Shown in pieces: positions 43,501-51,046 of a DNA stretch of 64,000 bases. Position numbers and translations under genes: made by a program. The notes beneath the pieces are model-generated. The model saw only the letters and a list, made by a program, of their open reading frames with translations. It had not been told where the DNA came from and ran no database searches. Within the stretch, counting starts at the first letter, position 1. Each line of letters opens with the position of its first letter. This stretch comes from DATATB01 sp036268995 (GTDB taxonomy: Bacteria; Planctomycetota; Planctomycetia; Pirellulales; PNKZ01), in assembly GCA_036268995.1 (NCBI GenBank), contig DATATB010000185.1, forward strand, positions 19,978-83,977, in the 5' to 3' direction.

Positions 43501-43670
43501 CCGGCGTCGCACCCAAGTTCGATCCCGCGATCGATGGCTCGGGCCGCGACGGTCAGTTCGCCATGTTCCAGCTCGATGCCCCCAGTTGCGACAATTGCGG
43601 AGCGATCACCGTCCGCAACGGCAATTGCTATCTTTGTCACAACTGCGGCAACAGCATGGGTTGCTCGTAA
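40593..43670 (+). CDS. nrdJ: Adenosylcobalamin-dependent ribonucleotide reductase (class II)
   Basis: The 1025-residue enzyme makes deoxyribonucleotides without oxygen or an R2 subunit. Class II features are QTGAFNSPVWFNVGLF, the active-site segments NPCSEYMFLDDTACNLASINLM and APTGTISFLMDCDTTGIEPD, and IVNQTVPLALKTLG. A TSCPD domain lies at about 770-870 (ITHKFSVAGHEGYITVGLYD). The C-terminal ribbon CDNCG...CYLCHNCG probably shuttles electrons. A Gly/Asn/Ala-rich linker with repeated TNG/NGSATNG units (about 925-955) joins them. The ribosome site AAGGA precedes ATG by about six bases. Oxygen-independent synthesis suits an organism with variable oxygen. Confidence 0.96.
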   Translation: MANVTTTKAAPGTASRPRPKPGRRFSKGLAIEPVFCPTDIADPFDTVDWEIRTAAIKGENGEVLFEQTDCEVPSTWTQLATNVVCSKYFYGEVNTPQRENSVKQLIHRVSRTIADWGTQDGYFASAADGENFYRELSWLCLHQTGAFNSPVWFNVGLFHQYGVKGAQCNWHWDAEAAEVKQPENPYEYPQGSACFIQSVKDNMEDIMELARSEAMLFKFGSGTGTDLSTLRSYREKLSGGGKPSGPLSFMRVYDQIAAVVKSGGKTRRAAKMQSLKVWHPDIMDFIQCKAKEERKARVLIENGYDSNFNGEAYSSILFQNANLSVRVTDDFMQAAVDNKPWITRWVTDDARPGPSFEARDVLAKMAEGAWYCGDPGVQYDTTINHWHTCPNSGRINASNPCSEYMFLDDTACNLASINLMKFRQEDGTFNVERFQQACRIFFVAQEILVDHASYPTKRIAANSHRFRPLGLGYSNLGSLIMSSGLPYNSAPAYGLCGSITALLHGAANLTSAELAAAVGPFDGYEENREPMLGVMQMHRDAVEQIDDTCPDYLKDAARNVWEEVLANGRLYGFRNAQATVLAPTGTISFLMDCDTTGIEPDIALVKYKQLAGGGMLKIVNQTVPLALKTLGYDQPEIESILDYIDKQDTVEGAADLDADDLAVFDCAFQPRNGTRSIAWKAHVRMMAAAQPFISGAISKTVNMPRDTTPADIAEAYLEGWQLGLKALAVYRDGSKESQPLSTSTEGDRAADKQKAAPRRERLPDTRRSITHKFSVAGHEGYITVGLYDDGRPGELFITMAKEGSTVGGLMDCFGTAVSMSLQYGVPLEVYVNKFSHTRFEPMGHTKNPDIRIAKSIVDYIFRWLGITFMPGYREANAGLSVMESSAKSGDDPDAEPMPAAKMVGGQKAGAGQPKAGSSSKSTAGSVKPTNGHAANGSATNGSATNGNGNGHAHGHDAVGSPANVAMLKRAGVAPKFDPAIDGSGRDGQFAMFQLDAPSCDNCGAITVRNGNCYLCHNCGNSMGCS

Positions 43671-43714
43671 CGGAATGCCGGGGAGGAACCCCGCGAGCAA
43701 CCTTATCTACTAAA

Positions 43715-43762
43715 AACGGGCGCCGCTCTTCCACCAGTCCGGAAGCGGCGCCCGTTTTTTTG
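43715..43762 (+). terminator. Intrinsic terminator of nrdJ
   Basis: ACGGGCGCCGCT and AGCGGCGCCCGT form a strong stem, followed by a run of seven T (43755-43761). It lies 45 bp after the nrdJ stop. Confidence 0.92.
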
Positions 43763-43890
43763 TTGCGTCACCCCAGCGCGACAACAAGCCTACGGACTGC
43801 GGTCCGTGGGGGGGACGCCGCGTTCACCAGTTAATCCCGCCGCAATCCTGCGGTTACCTCTCCAGCCGCCCCCCACTTCATCGCCTCGAC

Positions 43891-45885
43891 ATGGCTTTTG
43901 TGGCAGTTAAACTGTGGTCTGGGCGGCGACAACGCGGGCTGGGATCGCAAATGGTTGATGCTGAACGAGTTTCAAAAGCCTTTCAGACCGCAAGCCAGGA
44001 CTTGCTGGACCAGCGCCATGCGCAGGGCCACTGGATCGGCGAACTCTCCAGCTCCGCCCTCTCGACGGCCACGGCCATTAGCGCGATTTCTGTCGCCAAG
44101 CCGGAACAGGTCCGGACGCTTTTGCCGAATGCGGACCAATCGCCCGAGGATCTGGTAACAGCCGGCATCGCCTGGTTGGCCGCGCATCAAAATCGCGATG
44201 GCGGCTGGGGCGATACGGACCAGAGCTTTTCGAATATCGCCACCACCATGCTGGTCGTGGCCGCCTTTCGCCTGGCCGGCGCTGCTGCAAATCATGCGGC
44301 AATCCTCGATCGGGCCGAGAGCTACATCCGCGGCCAGGGGGGCATCGCCGGGCTGAAGCGCCGCTATGGCCGCGACAAAACCTTCGCCGTGCCGATTCTG
44401 ATGAACTGCGCCTTGGCCGGCATGGTGCCTTGGAGCGACGTGGCTCCCCTGCCCTTCGAACTCGCCTGCTTTCCGCAGTCGTGGTTTCGGCTGCTGCGTT
44501 TGCCGGTGGTCAGCTACGCGATTCCCGCGCTGGTGGCGGTGGGGCAGGCGCGCTATTTTCATCTGCCGCCGCGTAACCCGTTTGCTCGTCGGTTGCGAGC
44601 CATGGCCGTCGAGGGGAGCCGGCGGCTGCTGGAGCGGATGCAGCCGGCCAGCGGTGGATTTCTCGAAGCCACGCCTTTGACGAGTTTCGTCGTGATGGGT
44701 CTGGCCGGCATCGGTCAGGCGGCGCATCCCGTCACCAAGTTGGGGTTGGAATTTCTGGTGCGCAGCGTCCGGCCCGATGGCTCGTGGCCCATCGATACGA
44801 ATCTGGCGACCTGGCTCACGACGCTCTCGCTGCGGGCGTTGGTCGCTGGCGGGCGTTGGACTTACGACAGCCGCCTGGTCGAATGGGTGCTTGCCTGTCA
44901 GCATCTGGAAAAGCATCCGTTCACCGCGGCCGAGCCCGGCGGCTGGGGCTGGAGCGATCTGAGCGGGGCCGTGCCCGACGCCGACGACACGGCCGGCGCG
45001 TTGCTGGCCTTGAGCCACGTCGTCGCCGACGCGCCGCCCGACGAGGCGCGGCGCATTCGCCAGGCTGCGGTTGCCGGCTTGGGCTGGCTCGTGCGTTTGC
45101 AGAATGGCGACGGCGGCTGGCCCACCTTTTGCCGCGGCTGGGGCAAACTGCCGTTCGATCGCAGCGGCACCGATCTCACCGCTCACGCCTTGCGGGCGAT
45201 GGCCGCCTGGCTCAAAATTTTTCAGCAGCCGGCTACTGGCCGAGGCAGCTCCGCCGCGTCCGACGATGCCGCCGATTGGCTCCCACAACGGCCGGCCGTC
45301 GATCGCGCGATCCAGCGGGGCCTGGCCTATCTCCAGCGAACGCAAGCGGCCGATGGCAGTTGGGCGCCGCTGTGGTTTGGCAATCAATTCGATCCGCGCG
45401 AAGAAAATCCGGTCTATGGCACCTCGCGCGTGCTCGCAGCCTTTTGCGATCTTGGGCTGGCCGGCAGCCGCTGTGCCTTGCGCGCGGCGGCCTGGCTGGT
45501 GGCGCGGCAAAACCCCGATGGCGGCTGGGGTGGCCACCGCCCGCAGTTCACTCCGCAAGGGGAGCATCTGGCCGGTTCGAGCGTGGAGGAGACGGCCTTG
45601 GCCCTGGATGCCCTGTTGACGGCGGAGCCGGCCGAGGTTCTAAAAGTGCCTATTGACAAAGCACTTAGCTGGCTTTGCACGCGTGTTGAGCAAGGGCGGC
45701 ACCACGAATGCTCGCCCATCGGTTTTTACTTCGCCAAGCTGTGGTATTATGAGAAGCTCTATCCGCTGATCTTTACGGTCGCGGCGCTAGGGCGGGCGGC
45801 AGGCCAAAGCGGGCCAGGCTCGGGGCACCAAGGAGCATCGGCACTCGGCACACTGGAACACCACGAACCGACACACACTACTTGA
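43891..45885 (+). CDS. shc: Squalene-hopene-cyclase-like terpene cyclase
   Basis: The 664-residue protein has the class II cyclase layout with repeated QW motifs (QNRDGGWGD, PDGSWPID, QNGDGGWP, AADGSWAP, QNPDGGWGG). The protonating DxDD motif is VPDADDTAG (363-366), and the C-terminal FYFAKLWYYEKLYPL resembles the squalene-hopene family. It should fold squalene or another polyprenyl chain into a polycycle on the membrane. No classical hopanoid (hpn) gene is nearby. The next genes encode a polyprenyl synthase, a chorismate-lyase-like protein and a glycosyltransferase, so the substrate may not be squalene. N-terminal 20 residues are uncertain (second ATG at 43951). Confidence 0.85.
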   Translation: MAFVAVKLWSGRRQRGLGSQMVDAERVSKAFQTASQDLLDQRHAQGHWIGELSSSALSTATAISAISVAKPEQVRTLLPNADQSPEDLVTAGIAWLAAHQNRDGGWGDTDQSFSNIATTMLVVAAFRLAGAAANHAAILDRAESYIRGQGGIAGLKRRYGRDKTFAVPILMNCALAGMVPWSDVAPLPFELACFPQSWFRLLRLPVVSYAIPALVAVGQARYFHLPPRNPFARRLRAMAVEGSRRLLERMQPASGGFLEATPLTSFVVMGLAGIGQAAHPVTKLGLEFLVRSVRPDGSWPIDTNLATWLTTLSLRALVAGGRWTYDSRLVEWVLACQHLEKHPFTAAEPGGWGWSDLSGAVPDADDTAGALLALSHVVADAPPDEARRIRQAAVAGLGWLVRLQNGDGGWPTFCRGWGKLPFDRSGTDLTAHALRAMAAWLKIFQQPATGRGSSAASDDAADWLPQRPAVDRAIQRGLAYLQRTQAADGSWAPLWFGNQFDPREENPVYGTSRVLAAFCDLGLAGSRCALRAAAWLVARQNPDGGWGGHRPQFTPQGEHLAGSSVEETALALDALLTAEPAEVLKVPIDKALSWLCTRVEQGRHHECSPIGFYFAKLWYYEKLYPLIFTVAALGRAAGQSGPGSGHQGASALGTLEHHEPTHTT

Positions 45886-45955
45886 TGGCTGCACGCGGCT
45901 GCCCGCCGGGCATGCCGACTGCCGCAAACCGGCACGATGCAGGGAGTTTTCAACT

Positions 45956-47803
45956 TTGGCTACAGCACCCGTGGACCTGCCTCTGCCGCCGGAAAACGAG
46001 CAATCGGGCTCGTCCGGCCGCAAGCCGCGGCGGCGCAATACGAGCCAGTTCAAGCTGGTTCCCCCCACCCTGGCCGACCGCACCGCGCTGCGAGATCGCT
46101 GCATCGAGGTGACCGCCGGATTGGATAAAGCCCGCCCGCTGGGCAAGGAAGAGCTCGAGGCGATTGCCCGGGCCACGCTCGAGCAGTCTGCCCTGCCCGA
46201 GGGCTATCTGGGCTGGACGATGGTGGCGCTGGCGTCGGCCTTTTGGCAAGACCAGGTGGCCTCCGTGCCTTTCGAGCGGCGCTTGCTGCTGCTGCCGCAC
46301 TGCCTCAAGCACGCTGAAGGCTGCCCGGCCGAGTACGACGATTTCGGCCTCGACTGCCGGCGCTGCGGCGCGTGCTCGATTGCCGATTTCCGCTCGAAGG
46401 CCGAAGAGCTGGGCTACAAGGTGCTGGTGGCCGAAGGCTCGCCCATCGTGCTCAAGATCATCGTCAGCGGCTATATCGACGCGATCGTCGGCGTGGCCTG
46501 CCTGAACGTATTGGAAAAAGCGATCGACAAGATTCTGCTGGCCGGCATTCCGTGCATGGCCGTGCCGCTGCTCTCCAGCGACTGCCGCAACACGTCGGTC
46601 GACGAAGATTGGGTCATGCAGTTGATCCAGACGCGCTACGAAAAGCCCCGCGTGCAGACGAAGACCTACATCCACCTCATGCGTGCGGCCGCCGGCATGT
46701 TCGAGCCGGCGGAACTCGAGCGCCTGGCTCCGCGACTGCGCGGTGGGCCGACGCTGGCGCAGCTCAACGGCCAGGGCCTGGCCGGCCTCGATCCCGTGGC
46801 TGGCACCGAGGCCATCGCTTACGACTTCCTGGCCAAGGGCGGCAAGCATTCGCGACCCTTCATCACGCTGGCCGTCCACGACGCGCTCACCGGCGGCCGG
46901 GGCACCGATCCCGACGGCGCCGAGTATCTCGCCGCACTGCCGCCGGCCGTCAAACGCTCCGCCTTATCGATCGAGACGTTCCACAAAGCGTCGCTGGTTC
47001 ACGACGATATCGAAGACGACGATCAGTACCGCTATGGCGACGTGACGCTGCACCATAAATACGGCACGCCGACGGCCATCAACATTGGCGACTATCTCAT
47101 TGGCCTGGGCTACCGGCTCATCAGCCGCGACGCGGGCACGCTCGGTAGCGATACGGCCGCCGATATTCTCGATCGCCTGGCCGATGCGCACATGAAGCTG
47201 GCCGAAGGCCAAGGCGCCGAGCTGCTGTGGCGCGATGCGCTCAACAAGCGGCTCACTCCGCTGGATGCGCTGAAAATCTACGCATTGAAAACCGCGCCGG
47301 CTTTCGAAGCGGCCCTGTATTCGGGCTTGCGGCTGGCCGGCCCCATCAGCGACGACAAGAACTTTGTCGGCCCCTTTGCCCGGCACTTGGGCGTGGCCTT
47401 TCAGATTCTCAACGATCTGGGCGACTGGCAGGGCGACACGCACAACAAGCTCTCCAGCGCCGGTGACGTGCTCGGCGGCCGGCCGACCGTGCTCTGGGCA
47501 TTGGCTTTGGAAAGCCTGAATCCGGACGAGCGGGCCGAACTGGAATCGCTCGTGACGCAAAAGCCGGTCAGCCCGCAGATGGTGGCTCGCGTCCGCGAGC
47601 TGTATCGTGCGGCCGGCGTATTCGACAAAGCCTCGCGCCTGGTCGACAAATATCAGCAGCGGGCCGAAGCCGTGGCCGATGAAGTCGAGCCGGACGAACT
47701 GCGGCGACTGCTGTATTACTTGATCGATACCGTGCTCGAACGGCCGCCCGCCGACAGCCCGGAAGTCCTGGCCCTCACGTTGCCCGCCACACCCGCCGGC
47801 TGA
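45956..47803 (+). CDS. DUF116-polyprenyl synthase fusion
   Basis: The 615-residue protein joins two domains. Residues about 85-260 resemble DUF116, with a cysteine set C116, C123, C134, C137, C140 (LPHCLKHAEGCPAEYDDFGL followed by DCRRCGAC) that could bind zinc or an iron-sulfur centre. Residues about 285-600 are a trans-prenyltransferase: KGGKHSRPFI (substrate loop), first aspartate-rich motif HDDIEDDD (349-356) and second motif NDLGD (486-490), where the first Asp is Asn. Start is TTG 45956 with GGGAG about nine bases upstream. It probably elongates isopentenyl diphosphate for the neighbouring cyclase. The DUF116 role is unknown. Confidence 0.86.
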   Translation: MATAPVDLPLPPENEQSGSSGRKPRRRNTSQFKLVPPTLADRTALRDRCIEVTAGLDKARPLGKEELEAIARATLEQSALPEGYLGWTMVALASAFWQDQVASVPFERRLLLLPHCLKHAEGCPAEYDDFGLDCRRCGACSIADFRSKAEELGYKVLVAEGSPIVLKIIVSGYIDAIVGVACLNVLEKAIDKILLAGIPCMAVPLLSSDCRNTSVDEDWVMQLIQTRYEKPRVQTKTYIHLMRAAAGMFEPAELERLAPRLRGGPTLAQLNGQGLAGLDPVAGTEAIAYDFLAKGGKHSRPFITLAVHDALTGGRGTDPDGAEYLAALPPAVKRSALSIETFHKASLVHDDIEDDDQYRYGDVTLHHKYGTPTAINIGDYLIGLGYRLISRDAGTLGSDTAADILDRLADAHMKLAEGQGAELLWRDALNKRLTPLDALKIYALKTAPAFEAALYSGLRLAGPISDDKNFVGPFARHLGVAFQILNDLGDWQGDTHNKLSSAGDVLGGRPTVLWALALESLNPDERAELESLVTQKPVSPQMVARVRELYRAAGVFDKASRLVDKYQQRAEAVADEVEPDELRRLLYYLIDTVLERPPADSPEVLALTLPATPAG

Positions 47804-47824
47804 AGTCACCTTCAGCCTCCCGCC

Positions 47825-48382
47825 ATGCTGCATCCCGTCACACCAGACCTGCACGCTCTGGTCGCCCTGTTCTACCCCGAGCCGGAGCGGCTGGGCCGTT
47901 TTCACCAGGTGATGGCCGAGCAAATGCCGGCCGACTACCGCACGCTGCTGGCCCACGAGGCGCACATGACCGTCACGGTCGAGGCGTTTCACGACTGCCG
48001 CGTGGACGTCAAAGTCTGCGACCGCCGCACCGACGGGCACCTCTACGCCCGCAAAATCTTGCTCACCCGGCAGCGTGACGCCCGAGTCGTGCAGTTCGGC
48101 ATCATGCGGATTAACTTCAATTACCTCGAGCCCGAGGTACAATCAGAGATCCAGCGCGAAGCCACTCCCTTGGGTCGCATCCTGATCGAGCACAACGTGC
48201 TGCGGCGTGTGCGGCTGGCCCACTTGTGGCAGGTCAGCCCCGGCGAAGACCTCGTAGCCCTGCTGGGGCTGGCCCAGCCGCGGCTGACCTTCGGCCGCAC
48301 CGCCATGATCGAGTGCAACGGAGAGCCGGCCGTAGAATTGCTGGAGATCGTAACGCCCGTCGGCGCGCCACAGAACTCGTAA
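47825..48382 (+). CDS. Chorismate-lyase-like (DUF98/UbiC-fold) protein
   Basis: The 185-residue protein resembles the UbiC/DUF98 group: AHMTVTVEAFHDCRVDVKV near residues 42-60, PLGRILIEHNVLRRVRL and FGRTAMIECNGEPAVELLEI near the C-terminus (the product-binding region of chorismate lyase). Such proteins remove pyruvate from chorismate to give hydroxybenzoates, or bind small ligands without catalysis. It starts 21 bp after the prenyl-synthase gene, so is likely in one operon. An aromatic precursor for prenylation is the tempting role, which is inference. Confidence 0.7.
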   Translation: MLHPVTPDLHALVALFYPEPERLGRFHQVMAEQMPADYRTLLAHEAHMTVTVEAFHDCRVDVKVCDRRTDGHLYARKILLTRQRDARVVQFGIMRINFNYLEPEVQSEIQREATPLGRILIEHNVLRRVRLAHLWQVSPGEDLVALLGLAQPRLTFGRTAMIECNGEPAVELLEIVTPVGAPQNS

Positions 48383-48420
48383 GTTTGGACCGTGGCCGTC
48401 CCTGCGTCCGGTCCCCCGTC

Positions 48421-48458
48421 TTCATTCATCATTCCGCATTCATCCTTCATCATTTCCG
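48421..48458. repeat. AATGATG-type heptamer tract
   Basis: TTCATTCATCATTCCGCATT followed by CATCCTTCATC: one arm of the family seen in inverted form at 30652, 37306 and 62720. Confidence 0.7.
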
Positions 48459-48464
48459 CCCGCA

Positions 48465-49841
48465 ATGGGTCCAACCATCCAGCAATCGGCTCCCGCGGTG
48501 CCGCAGCCCTCGTCGGCTGGCTCGCGGCCGCGGATCGTGTATCTGGCGGCCGGCGCGGCGGGCATGTATTGCGGTAGTTGCCTGCACGACAACACGCTGG
48601 CCGCGGCACTGTTGGACCAAGGCGTCGACATGCTGCTGGTGCCCACCTACACGCCGATCCGCACCGACGAGACCGACGTCAGCCAGCCGCGCGTGCTGTT
48701 CGGCGGCATCAACGTGTACTTACAGCAAGTGCTGCCGCTGGCCCGGCACATTCCGCCGCCATTCGACCGCTGGCTCGATAGCCCGCGGCTGCTGAATTTG
48801 CTGTCGCGGCTGCCGCTCTCCGTCGATGCCCGCAAGCTTGGCAAGCTGACGGTCTCGACGCTGCGCGGCGAAGAGGGTAACCAGCGCAAAGAGGTCGACA
48901 ACCTGGTCGACTGGCTCGAGCGCGACGCCCGCCCCGACCTGGTGCACCTATCAAACGTCATGCTCTCGGGCTTTGCCCGGCCGATCGCGCGGCGGCTGCG
49001 CGTGCCGGTGGTGTGTTCGCTCAGCGGCGAGGACATCTTTCTGGAGAAACTGCCCGATCCGTATTATTCGCAAGCCCGCGCGGTGCTGCGCGAGCGGGCC
49101 GCGGACGTGACGCAGTTCGTCGCACTCAACGAGTATTATGCCGACTACATGGCCGACTACTTGTCCGTGCCGCGCAGCCGCATCGACGTCATCTCACACG
49201 GCCTGAAACTCGACGGCCACGCCCCGCGCGTGCGGCCAATCCCGCGTGAGCAGACCATCGGCTTTTTGAGCCGCATCTGTGCCGACAAAGGCTTGCACAA
49301 CCTGGTCGACGCGCTGCGCCTGCTGGCTGCCGACCGGGAGCTGCCGTCGGTGCGCGTCGTCGCGGCCGGATATCTGGGCGCGGCGGATCGGAGATATTTG
49401 CGTGACGTGATGGCCGAGGCGAAACGCCACAAGTTGGCCGAGCGTTTCGAATATCGCGGCGAACTGGGCCGCGACGAGAAGATCGCTTTCCTGCAATCGC
49501 TGGACGTGCTGAGCCTGCCCGGCGATTATCGCGAGAGCAAAGGCCTGCCCGTCCTCGAGGCCTGGGCCAACGCGGTGCCGGTCGTGCTGCCCGCGCACGG
49601 CACGTTTCCCGAGTTGGTTCGCGACACGCAGGCCGGGCTGCTCTTCACGCCCGGCGACACGGCCGACCTGGCCGCCAAGCTCAAGCACCTGCTGCTCGAC
49701 CCGGCCCAATCCGACGAACTCGGCCTCCGCGGCCACGCCGCCGTGCGCGATCGCTACACCGACCGCGTGATGGCAACCAGGACAGCGGAACTTTACGAGC
49801 GGATCTTAAAAGCGACAGCACAGCGTGTAGCCAGCACGTAG
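48465..49841 (+). CDS. Glycosyltransferase, GT4-like
   Basis: The 458-residue protein has the GT-B fold of retaining group 1 glycosyltransferases. RIVYLAAGAAGMYCGSCLHDN opens the acceptor domain; EDIFLEKLPDPYY and the C-terminal nucleotide-sugar site (LSLPGDYRESKGLPVLEAWAN, with the ExxxGLPVLE motif) are visible. No membrane segment. It probably adds a sugar to a lipid made by the preceding genes, an inference from the shared strand and spacing (83 bp). Its stop TAG overlaps the GTAG head of the following REP. Confidence 0.9.
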   Translation: MGPTIQQSAPAVPQPSSAGSRPRIVYLAAGAAGMYCGSCLHDNTLAAALLDQGVDMLLVPTYTPIRTDETDVSQPRVLFGGINVYLQQVLPLARHIPPPFDRWLDSPRLLNLLSRLPLSVDARKLGKLTVSTLRGEEGNQRKEVDNLVDWLERDARPDLVHLSNVMLSGFARPIARRLRVPVVCSLSGEDIFLEKLPDPYYSQARAVLRERAADVTQFVALNEYYADYMADYLSVPRSRIDVISHGLKLDGHAPRVRPIPREQTIGFLSRICADKGLHNLVDALRLLAADRELPSVRVVAAGYLGAADRRYLRDVMAEAKRHKLAERFEYRGELGRDEKIAFLQSLDVLSLPGDYRESKGLPVLEAWANAVPVVLPAHGTFPELVRDTQAGLLFTPGDTADLAAKLKHLLLDPAQSDELGLRGHAAVRDRYTDRVMATRTAELYERILKATAQRVAST

Positions 49842-49868
49842 GGTGTGTCGAGTCCGCGAGACGCACCA
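49838..49868. repeat. REP-like unit GTAGGGTGTGTCGAG
   Basis: GTAGGGTGTGTCGAGTCCGC then GAGACGCACCA. It has the GTAG head of the other REPs and shares its TAG with the stop of the glycosyltransferase gene. Confidence 0.7.
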
Positions 49869-49905
49869 TAAGGATCAGCGTAAGCCGCCCTGTGCAAAAG
49901 CTGAA

Positions 49906-50991
49906 TCAGGAGCCGTTTGATGCTCCAGCGCCCATCCCGAAACCTCCGCCCATCCCGGAACCTCCGTTGAAGGTTGCGATCGGTTTTGGCGGCTTTAACA
50001 GCCTTACGAGTTCAGCATGCACGCGTTCGGTCTGCCGGATCACCAGCGCGTTGCCGATGGCAAAAATCATCCCCTCTCCGCCCTTGTCCCGCCAGCTCTG
50101 CGGCTCGATGACCTGGGGAATAATCTCTGCCAATTTCTGCGGATTGCCGACGCCATTTTCGAGAATTTGCGCGCGTATCCGAAGCTCAGTTGGATCGTCC
50201 GTTTTCGCCGCATTCGCCAGCACTGAGAACACGAATGGGTCATGTAGCTCGGACGGAAGCCTGTAGAGCGCGACCCTAAAAGTGTTTGCTTGACCATCCT
50301 CCCAAGATTTCTGCTGCCGCCTTGCCGACTCGCGGAGATTCGCCAGTAAGGCTTCGATCTCTTCGAGCGCGCTCCACGTCTGCGTCACGACAAGTACTGA
50401 TGCGGACTGCTCAAACCGAACCGAGCAACGACCGCCAACCTTAGACCATGTCGTTGAAGCAATGGTGTCGGTGATGATGTCGATGAGCGAATCGGCGACG
50501 CCCGTGCCGAACGCCACTTCGTCCGCGGGCGGTAGAAGTCCTGCGACGTCGAAGACGCATGCCTGGATCGTATTCGAGGCGTCGGACTCATGCGCGACGA
50601 CCACAACCCCATCGCGGAACAACCACGTCAGTTCGTGATCTCGCAAAATAATGTTAAGGGCCGAATAAAGTGGAATGTCTCGCGCGTGAAGCTGGACGGA
50701 CATACTATGCAAATCCAGTCCGTGCTGGGCCTCTACTTTGGGATCGATGTGGAAATTGAGCTTCGATTTCTCCTGGAATTCGCGCAACATCCTCTCGATC
50801 GGCATGGCGTCGTAGTTCACCGTGAGCTTTACGGCCATTGCGCGTGTAATTGTCCGAAGCTGCTCCTCATCGACGACGGCACTGATCGCGCGCACTCCCT
50901 TCGCGTCTTGCACCTGGGTTATGGCCGCGCTGGGATTTGCTCCAAGATGCGCAGCAATCACGAGCAACGCGGCAAAACCAGAGCTATACAT
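49906..50991 (-). CDS. Secreted protein with STN-like domain, paralogue of 51047-52144
   Basis: The product has an N-terminal signal-like segment (MYSSGFAALLVIAAHLG). Residues about 55-140 form a secretin/STN-like domain (VNYDAMPIERMLREFQ, HARDIPLYSALNIILRDHEL). Then ITDTIASTTWSKVGGRCS and LVVTQTWSALEEIEALLANL resemble the next ring-building domain of secretins, but the membrane barrel is absent. A Gly/Met-rich tail (GGSGMGGGFGMGAG) ends the protein. ATG 50991 has GGAGG just upstream. Likely periplasmic. Base composition is less GC-rich than neighbours. Function unknown. Confidence 0.75.
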   Translation of the reverse strand: MYSSGFAALLVIAAHLGANPSAAITQVQDAKGVRAISAVVDEEQLRTITRAMAVKLTVNYDAMPIERMLREFQEKSKLNFHIDPKVEAQHGLDLHSMSVQLHARDIPLYSALNIILRDHELTWLFRDGVVVVAHESDASNTIQACVFDVAGLLPPADEVAFGTGVADSLIDIITDTIASTTWSKVGGRCSVRFEQSASVLVVTQTWSALEEIEALLANLRESARRQQKSWEDGQANTFRVALYRLPSELHDPFVFSVLANAAKTDDPTELRIRAQILENGVGNPQKLAEIIPQVIEPQSWRDKGGEGMIFAIGNALVIRQTERVHAELVRLLKPPKPIATFNGGSGMGGGFGMGAGASNGS

Positions 50992-51046
50992 CACGCCTCC
51001 AATTCGTGCTGCCGATCCCTACTGCTGATTGCTTAGGTGTGGGCGA

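Noticed and set aside
40569..43700. A 1043-codon open frame on the minus strand opposite nrdJ
   Set aside because: It is fully antisense to nrdJ, its product is His/Arg/Gln/Val-rich without a family, and it arises from GC-rich codon bias.
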